Source of the DNA: an uncultured Clostridia bacterium
GTDB taxonomy: Bacteria > Bacillota > Clostridia > Oscillospirales > Acutalibacteraceae
DNA length: 12,860 nt
Direction of reading: 5' to 3'
Assembly (NCBI GenBank): GCA_946626015.1
Contig: CAMOTT010000041.1
Location: forward strand, 1-12,860
Under the pieces are notes generated by a model. The model saw only the letters and a program-made list of their open reading frames with translations, made no database searches and was not told the origin of the DNA. Position 1 is the stretch's first letter, and each line of letters opens with the position of its first letter. Of the stretch, positions 7,635-12,860 are shown piece by piece. The position numbers and the translations under genes were made by a program.

Positions 7635-10088
7635 TCAGATATACTTGAAAATGTTGCCCACGTTCCTGATGATGTGGGGAATACGGCCTATGAGCTGACG
7701 CTTGCCGCCCTTTTGACCGTTAAGGGTCTTTATCAAACCGATGGCGGCTTTTTCGTCAAAGACTCCGCAGCTCATAGCTATCATGCACCTTATGGGGGTC
7801 TGGACGGCCACCGCGCTCATAAGCGCCGCGTTGGGGCCCTTGTTGACAAGCTTCATAACACCCATTATGGTGTTGTATATCCTTCCGCCCCATTTGGTGT
7901 TTTTTGCGTCCTCAATGGTGTTCTCAAAGCTCAAGGGCTGATTTTTATCCCTCTGCGAGGGTGGGATCTTACCGCCGAGGACTGCCTCGAACTCCCTGTC
8001 CGTGACCTTCGCAGGATCGCCGGTATAATACGACGGTGCCGCCTGCCTGAGATCAGGCGCGTTCAGATCCTCCGTTGACGGCAGGGTTATTTTTCCGCTG
8101 AGTCTGATATCGCGGCTTGAGGCGCCGATAAGTATCTCAAACTCTCCGCCCTCCGTCTGCCAATCCGAAACGTTCGTGTTGTAGTAAGCAAAGGCTCTTT
8201 CGTCCGTTTCAATAACGGCCGTTTTTTCCTCGCCGGGCTCAAGGTAAATTTTCGTAAAGCCCTTGAGCTCCTTTTCGGGACGGAAAACGGTGCTCTCCGG
8301 ATCCCTGACGTAGAGCTGGGCTGTTTCCGCTCCCGCTCTGCCGCCGGTATTTTTTATATTGAAACTCACCCTGAGTCTGCCTGTATCCGAAAACCCTTTT
8401 TCGTCTATATTCAACCCGGAATACTCGAACCTTGTGTATGAAAGCCCGTGCCCGAAGGGGAACAGAACATCCTTTTTGAAGGTGTCATAATATCTGTAAC
8501 CGATGTAGACGCTCTCCCTGTATTCAACGGATTCAGTGCCGCCGGGGAAGTTGTTTCGGCAGGGAACGTCCTCCTCGCCGACAGGGAAGCTTTCCGCCAG
8601 TTTACCGCTTGGGTTCACCCTGCCGGTGAGTATATCCGCCACAGCCAGACCGCCGGCCTGACCGCAAAGATAACTGTTGACCACCGCCTTGACCTTGGAA
8701 AGCCAGGGCATGGAAACGGAAGAACCTCCCGAAAGCACCACTACGGTGTTGGGGTTTGCTCCGGCCACCCGGCTGATAAGCTCGTTCTGGTTCTCCGGCA
8801 GGCTCATTGTCGTCCTGTCAAAGCCCTCGGAGTCAAAGCTCTCTGTAAGCCCGGCAAATATGAGCGCCGTTTCGGCTCCCCTCGCCGCATTTACCGCGGC
8901 GTTTATCAGGCTGTTGTTTATCTTGTTGGTTTTGATCGAATATCCCCTCTCGTAGGCGGAGATATCCACCCTTGCCGCGGCAAGGGAGTCGTAGGCGTTA
9001 TCCACACGGGTGGGGTTTATCAGCGAGCTGCCTGCCCCCTGATATCTGGGGTTCTTCGCCATCTCGCCTATAACGGCAACCCTTGCGCTCTTGTTGAGCG
9101 GCAGGATATCCCCCTCGTTTTTGAGCAGGACGATGGACTTCCCGGCTATCTCTCTGGCCAGCTCATGCTGCGCCTCAAAATCTACCGTGTAGCCTTTCTT
9201 GGCGTTTTTTTGCGCCTTGAATACCATATCAAGTATCCTGTCAACGCTTATGTCGATATATTTTTCATCCAGTTCGGAATTTTTTACAGCTTCTGAAATT
9301 TTGCGGCCGTTGTAACCGAAGGAGGATGGCATCTCAAGGTCGTTGCCGTTTCTCAGCCCCTTGACCCTGTCGTTTATCGCGCCCCAATCGCTGACCACAA
9401 CTCCGTCAAAGCCCCATTCGCCCCGGAGTATTTCGTTGAGCAGATGGGCGTTCTCCGCGCCGTGCTCCCCGTTTATCCGGTTATAGGAGCTCATGACCGT
9501 CCATGGTCTGCCCTCTTTGACGGCTATCTCAAAGGCGGTGAGGTATATCTCCCTCAAAGCCCTTTCATCCACAACGGAATTACAGCGCATACGTCTTGTT
9601 TCCTGATTGTTGGCGGCAAAGTGTTTGAGGGAAGTGCCCACGCCCCTGCTCTGCACGCCGTTTATAAATGCCGCCGCCAGCTTGCCCGCAAGGTACGGAT
9701 CCTCGGAAAAATACTCAAAATTCCTGCCGCACATGGGGGATCTTTTCATATTGACCCCGGGGCCGAGCAGAACCGCCACGTTTTCCTTGAGGCACATATC
9801 CCCCAGCGCCTCGCCCATACGGGTCATAAGCTCCGTATCCCATGAACAGGCGGTAACGCTCGCCGTGGGGAAGCACACCGCAGGCACGGAATGGCCGAGG
9901 CTGGATTTTTTGGTGTCCGGGTTCTTCTTGCGCAGGCCGTGAGGGCCGTCGCAGAGCATCACGGAGGGAATACCCAGCCGCTCTATCGGCTGAGTGTGCC
10001 AGAAATCCATACCGTCCAGGAGAGATATCTTCTCCTCAAGGGTCATTTTGCTTATCAGATCCTTGTACTTAAAATCATGTTCAAGCAT
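7635..10088 (-). CDS. Glycoside hydrolase family 3, beta-glucosidase/xylosidase type
   Basis: Retaining glycosidase of 817 residues that removes terminal beta-linked sugars, probably from oligosaccharides in the cytoplasm because no signal peptide is present. The N-terminal TIM-barrel-type domain (about 15-295) has DGPHG at 47-51, RNFEYFSEDPYL at 122-133, KHF at 155-157 and VVSDWGA at 231-237, where Asp234 is the catalytic nucleophile. The second alpha/beta domain (about 315-560) has SEGFDR at 420-425, with Glu421 the likely acid/base by family analogy. FPFGHGLSYTRFEY at 543-556 leads into the Fn3-like domain (about 565-670). A further segment, about 692-817, carries VTDREFEAVLGG and a helical block (PIRCMIAMSCG), an extension I have seen in clostridial GH3 enzymes. 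The start has GAGG 7 bases upstream. It lies 28 bases after rmuC and 23 before the phosphoesterase. Sugar specificity cannot be read from sequence alone. Confidence 0.95.
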   Translation of the reverse strand: MLEHDFKYKDLISKMTLEEKISLLDGMDFWHTQPIERLGIPSVMLCDGPHGLRKKNPDTKKSSLGHSVPAVCFPTASVTACSWDTELMTRMGEALGDMCLKENVAVLLGPGVNMKRSPMCGRNFEYFSEDPYLAGKLAAAFINGVQSRGVGTSLKHFAANNQETRRMRCNSVVDERALREIYLTAFEIAVKEGRPWTVMSSYNRINGEHGAENAHLLNEILRGEWGFDGVVVSDWGAINDRVKGLRNGNDLEMPSSFGYNGRKISEAVKNSELDEKYIDISVDRILDMVFKAQKNAKKGYTVDFEAQHELAREIAGKSIVLLKNEGDILPLNKSARVAVIGEMAKNPRYQGAGSSLINPTRVDNAYDSLAAARVDISAYERGYSIKTNKINNSLINAAVNAARGAETALIFAGLTESFDSEGFDRTTMSLPENQNELISRVAGANPNTVVVLSGGSSVSMPWLSKVKAVVNSYLCGQAGGLAVADILTGRVNPSGKLAESFPVGEEDVPCRNNFPGGTESVEYRESVYIGYRYYDTFKKDVLFPFGHGLSYTRFEYSGLNIDEKGFSDTGRLRVSFNIKNTGGRAGAETAQLYVRDPESTVFRPEKELKGFTKIYLEPGEEKTAVIETDERAFAYYNTNVSDWQTEGGEFEILIGASSRDIRLSGKITLPSTEDLNAPDLRQAAPSYYTGDPAKVTDREFEAVLGGKIPPSQRDKNQPLSFENTIEDAKNTKWGGRIYNTIMGVMKLVNKGPNAALMSAVAVQTPIRCMIAMSCGVFDEKAAIGLIKTLNGQKGGKRQLIGRIPHIIRNVGNIFKYI

Positions 10089-10116
10089 AGGTGCGCCTCA
10101 TCTTTCCCTCGGTATT

Positions 10117-11484
10117 TTATTCGTCCTCAGTTGTTTCGGGTATGCCCAGCAACTCCTCTGACCGTGGCATATCCAGCTCGTCAACGTTTTTGAGCTTTGA
10201 GTGGATTATATTATTCCTCTTCTGAGCGTCCTCCAGGGATCTGCCCGCCTCTTCAATCTTCTTCCTCGCCTTATCCAGAACGACGCCGAATTTTTCATAC
10301 TGGATCTTGGCGGCGGCAAGCAGGGTGCGGATCTCGTTGGCCTTCTCGTTGATCGCCACAGCTCTGAAGCCCATGGAAAGGGAGTTGAGCAGGGCGGTAA
10401 TGGTGGTGGGGCCCGCTATCATAATGTTATACGCGCTTTGAAGCCTCTCCGGCAGGCCGGTTTTTGAGGAGGCTATCTCCGCGTACAGACCCTCTGTTGC
10501 AAGGTACATTATGGCAAAGGGGGTGGTGACCGGTACGTTTATGTATTTTGAAATATCCTTCGCGCTCTTGAGCACGCTGGCCTCCAGCGCCTTGCGCGCG
10601 GCGGCAAGAGCCTCCGCGTCCGCCCTGTCGGCCGCCTCGCAGAGCCTTATGTAATCCTCCACGGGGAACTTGGAGTCAATGGGCAGGTAGGTGATCTGCT
10701 TGCTGTCGCTCCCGGAGGGGATCTTGACAGCAAACTCCACCATCTCCCCGGAGGAGGCGGAGGTTTTAAAGTTCTGCTCATACATATTGGGAATGGTCTG
10801 GTCAAGAATACTGCCAAGCTGGACCTCCGCCCAGGTGCCTCTTGCTTTGACGTTGGTGAGTACCCTGTTCAAGGTGGTGACGTTATCCGTCACGCCGGTG
10901 GAAAGCTCTTTCATCTCGCCCAGAGACTTGTACACGTTCTCAAGCTGATCAGAGACGGTTTTGAAGGATGAGTCAAGCCGCGTGGTAAGCGTGGCGGTGA
11001 GCTTCTCGTCAACTGTCTCCCGCATCTGATCCAGCTTTTTCTCGTTGCTCTCCTGCATCCTGTTTATAGCTTCGGACACTATCCTGCTCTGCCTGTCGTT
11101 CTGCTCGACGTTGTTGGTGCGGATGGTCTCAAGGGAGGAGACAAGCGTCTTGATGAGCTTCTCCTGATACTCGCCGTTCAGCCTGAGCATCTCGCTCTGC
11201 TGGTCAAAGAGTTTTTTCATGCCCTCCGCAGTGGATCTGGTCAGGCTTTCCTGAAAATGCGCCCTCTCCCTGTTGTTCCGCTCAAACTCCTCAGAGACCC
11301 GGCGGGCAAGCTGCTCGTTCCTGCCGTTGGCAACGGCAAGGTCTCTGTTAAACTCCGCCATGCCCGTTGACAGTTTTTCGCTGTCCGCGGACTGCTTTTT
11401 TGAGAGCTTGAGTATAAGCACGACCGCAGCCGCGAGCATAACCGTCAAAACCGCCAGAAGCGTGTAGATTATATAAAACTCCAT
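10117..11484 (-). CDS. rmuC: DNA recombination protein RmuC, membrane-anchored
   Basis: RmuC-family protein of 455 residues. The family is linked to limiting DNA rearrangements at inverted repeats and carries a PD-(D/E)XK-like nuclease fold; the biochemistry is poorly settled. Residues 5-26 form one transmembrane helix followed by KLSKK. A long polar, heptad-like region (about 30-210, rich in Glu, Gln, Arg and Asn) predicts a coiled coil. The conserved domain covers about 200-430: GTWAEVQLGSIL at 216-227, LPIDSKFPVEDY at 267-278, TPFAIMYLATEGLYAE at 321-336, and GPTTITALLNSLSMGFR at 358-374. A DNA-associated domain tethered by an N-terminal helix matches usual RmuC layout. The ATG is supported by GGAG 6 bases upstream. 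It is the first gene of the tight cluster, after the hairpin that ends the protease gene. No convincing sigma-70 promoter is visible in the 85-base gap. Confidence 0.95.
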   Translation of the reverse strand: MEFYIIYTLLAVLTVMLAAAVVLILKLSKKQSADSEKLSTGMAEFNRDLAVANGRNEQLARRVSEEFERNNRERAHFQESLTRSTAEGMKKLFDQQSEMLRLNGEYQEKLIKTLVSSLETIRTNNVEQNDRQSRIVSEAINRMQESNEKKLDQMRETVDEKLTATLTTRLDSSFKTVSDQLENVYKSLGEMKELSTGVTDNVTTLNRVLTNVKARGTWAEVQLGSILDQTIPNMYEQNFKTSASSGEMVEFAVKIPSGSDSKQITYLPIDSKFPVEDYIRLCEAADRADAEALAAARKALEASVLKSAKDISKYINVPVTTPFAIMYLATEGLYAEIASSKTGLPERLQSAYNIMIAGPTTITALLNSLSMGFRAVAINEKANEIRTLLAAAKIQYEKFGVVLDKARKKIEEAGRSLEDAQKRNNIIHSKLKNVDELDMPRSEELLGIPETTEDE

Positions 11485-11525
11485 GTTTTTCTCCGTTTGT
11501 GAAATTATTTCAAAAAATCAGACAT

Positions 11526-11557
11526 TCCTGCGCGCATACCTTGGCACGCACGCAGGA
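11526..11557 (-). terminator. 15-bp hairpin, probable intrinsic terminator between protease and rmuC
   Basis: The 32-base segment is a self-complementary hairpin that can pair along 15 positions, three of them G-U, with the centre CCAAGG. On the minus strand a T6 run (11517-11512) follows only after 8 bases. On the plus strand a T5 run (11559-11563) follows after one base. It lies 12 bases past the protease stop, as expected for its terminator, but the U-tract spacing is better for plus-strand transcription, so it may act in both directions or be leaky on the minus strand. Confidence 0.7.
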
Positions 11558-11569
11558 CTTTTTGATGTT

Positions 11570-12860
11570 TTAAACGACGATCTCGTCACCGATATCAATG
11601 GCCGCATCGCCGGTCTCCTGTACAGACGTATCGTCATCGTATACGACGGATTCCTCCGCGCCGGTGGTGGTTTCGGGCTCCGTAGTCGTCTCCGGGGGGA
11701 GATAGCCCGTCTCGCGGGAGAGCCTGATAGCCGCCTCAACAGACAGCCTGGCGTTTACCATGCGGTAAGTGTCGGTCAGCGGATGGTACTCCGATTTATT
11801 ATCCTTGACCTCGTAAACGGTGTTCTCCGGGTCGCAGACGATGTTCCTGACCTGGGCGCCGGTAAGCTTGGGGTTCACCGACCAGGTCATTGCCACAATA
11901 CCCGTTACCATGGGGGCCGCCATGGAGGTGCCGGACATATATGAATATCCGCCGTCATCCATGGTCACGGTGCTGAAAATATTTGAGCCGGGGGCACAGA
12001 TATCCACCTGAGAGCCGCCGTTTGAGAAGTATGACTGTTCAAATTCTCCGCCGCCCATATTTCTGGCGCTGCCCGCTACTATAACTCTGTCAATAACGTC
12101 CTGCTTTGAAATGCCGGCACAGGTCATGGTATTCTTTGAATTGATCGGGCAGAAGGTGCCGTTGTAGAAAGCGTCGATGGCGTAATCGTCTTCGCTGCCG
12201 TTGCCGGCCGACTGCACCACTATGAAGTCGTAGCCTCTTCTGAGGAGCTTTGACATGGTGAGGGAATAAATCCTGGCGTCAGTATTCATGGCTATCTTCT
12301 TGAAAGGATCTTTGTCCACGTTGGACTTAAATGAGCCGGAACAGCCCAGAGAAAAATTGATGACCTTGGCTCCGGCTTTGACCGTGTTGATAAAGCCCGA
12401 ATAGATGCGGAAGTCCGTTATCCAGTGCTGTTTCTCATCCGGTTCCCAGTCAACGCAGGTGAACTTTGAGTTCCAGCAAAGTCCGGTGACGCCCTTTCCG
12501 TTATTCGCAATTGCGCCAATGATGCCGGAAACATGGGTACCGTGGTTGTCCCCCACGTTTGTCCTCTGGAACCTGTTCTTGGGGAAGGAGATCTTGCCCG
12601 CCAGATCCTCATGCCCGGTATCAAATCCGGAATCAACTATGCCGACTTTTATTTCATGAAAATAGTCGTTATATGCCCAGGCGCTGGGAGCCTGTACCGC
12701 CTCAAGGTGCCAGTTTGAACCCGAGGGATTGGATTCATTCCATCCGTCAACGTACGAAAACGTGCTTGTTGCGGAATAGTACCACGGATCGTCGGGCACA
12801 ACAGGTTCGATCTGGGCGTCCGGCTCGTTTTTGACAGCGATATCGCTGGCCGCGTAGAGG
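11570..12860 (-). CDS. Subtilisin-family (S8) serine protease, N-terminus beyond window
   Basis: The frame is open from the right edge, so 429 C-terminal residues are visible; an apparent GTG start at 12799 is internal, since the coding frame continues upstream without a stop. Counting from the first whole codon, the catalytic triad is Asp76 (GIVDSGFD), His106 (NHGTHVSG) and Ser312 (MSGTSMAAP), with oxyanion Asn220 (SAGNGS). NWHLEAVQAPSAW at 49-61 is the usual entry to the mature S8 domain, so any signal peptide and propeptide are off the edge. Seven cysteines are present (128, 135, 173, 237, 247, 288, 342), many for an exported Gram-positive protease. The tail, about 388-429, is Thr/Glu/Asp-rich (PPETTTEPETTTG) with no sortase motif, dockerin or membrane helix. 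Protein hydrolysis outside the cell is the likely role; substrate unknown. Confidence 0.93.
   Translation of the reverse strand, partial: LYAASDIAVKNEPDAQIEPVVPDDPWYYSATSTFSYVDGWNESNPSGSNWHLEAVQAPSAWAYNDYFHEIKVGIVDSGFDTGHEDLAGKISFPKNRFQRTNVGDNHGTHVSGIIGAIANNGKGVTGLCWNSKFTCVDWEPDEKQHWITDFRIYSGFINTVKAGAKVINFSLGCSGSFKSNVDKDPFKKIAMNTDARIYSLTMSKLLRRGYDFIVVQSAGNGSEDDYAIDAFYNGTFCPINSKNTMTCAGISKQDVIDRVIVAGSARNMGGGEFEQSYFSNGGSQVDICAPGSNIFSTVTMDDGGYSYMSGTSMAAPMVTGIVAMTWSVNPKLTGAQVRNIVCDPENTVYEVKDNKSEYHPLTDTYRMVNARLSVEAAIRLSRETGYLPPETTTEPETTTGAEESVVYDDDTSVQETGDAAIDIGDEIVV

Noticed and set aside
8448..9296. Plus-strand open frame of 282 codons opposite the GH3 gene
   Set aside because: Its composition is a mirror of the GH3 codons, with no domain, and it lies fully inside a well supported gene.
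11485..11525. Sigma-70 promoter for rmuC
   Set aside because: AT-rich pieces such as AAATAATTT occur, but no -35/-10 pair with acceptable spacing could be found.

Overview
The window looks like chromosome of an anaerobic, gut-type Bacillota (Clostridia, probably an Oscillospirales/Ruminococcus-like lineage). This rests on mid-50s GC judged by eye, strong GGAGG-type ribosome binding sites, a TopB very similar to the Bacillus/Clostridia form, a TM-anchored RmuC, a cytosolic-type GH3 with the C-terminal helical extension I associate with such bacteria, and a Thr/Glu-rich 'ETTT' tail on an exported protease. The assignment is inference; there is no rRNA or other marker gene.

All seven genes lie on the minus strand, so transcription runs from high to low coordinates. 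From the right edge: (1) a subtilisin-family (S8) serine protease whose N-terminus is cut off by the window edge, followed by a 15-bp terminator-like hairpin; (2) rmuC; (3) a family 3 glycoside hydrolase; (4) a large exported protein carrying two complete metallophosphoesterase catalytic domains; (5) a ClC-family anion channel or transporter; (6) topB, DNA topoisomerase III; (7) a small lipoprotein with a DxDxDG loop, starting at TTG and running off the left edge.

Genes 2 to 7 are separated by 28, 23, 19, 25 and -4 bases, with no room for a promoter or terminator between them. They are probably one transcription unit despite their mixed roles: genome maintenance (RmuC, TopB), sugar and phosphate-ester hydrolysis (GH3, metallophosphoesterase), ion homeostasis (ClC) and an envelope lipoprotein. 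Gaps longer than 30 bases occur only between the protease and rmuC (11485-11569), and no stretch over 300 bases lacks a gene. I saw no tRNA, rRNA, CRISPR array, insertion sequence or riboswitch.

The window is mostly an ordinary housekeeping/accessory operon. I find no clear undescribed system. The points most worth following are the double-headed exported metallophosphoesterase with an unassigned helical middle region, the ClC whose ion-selectivity and proton-pathway residues differ from the classical Cl-/H+ exchanger, and the very tight linkage of these unrelated functions.
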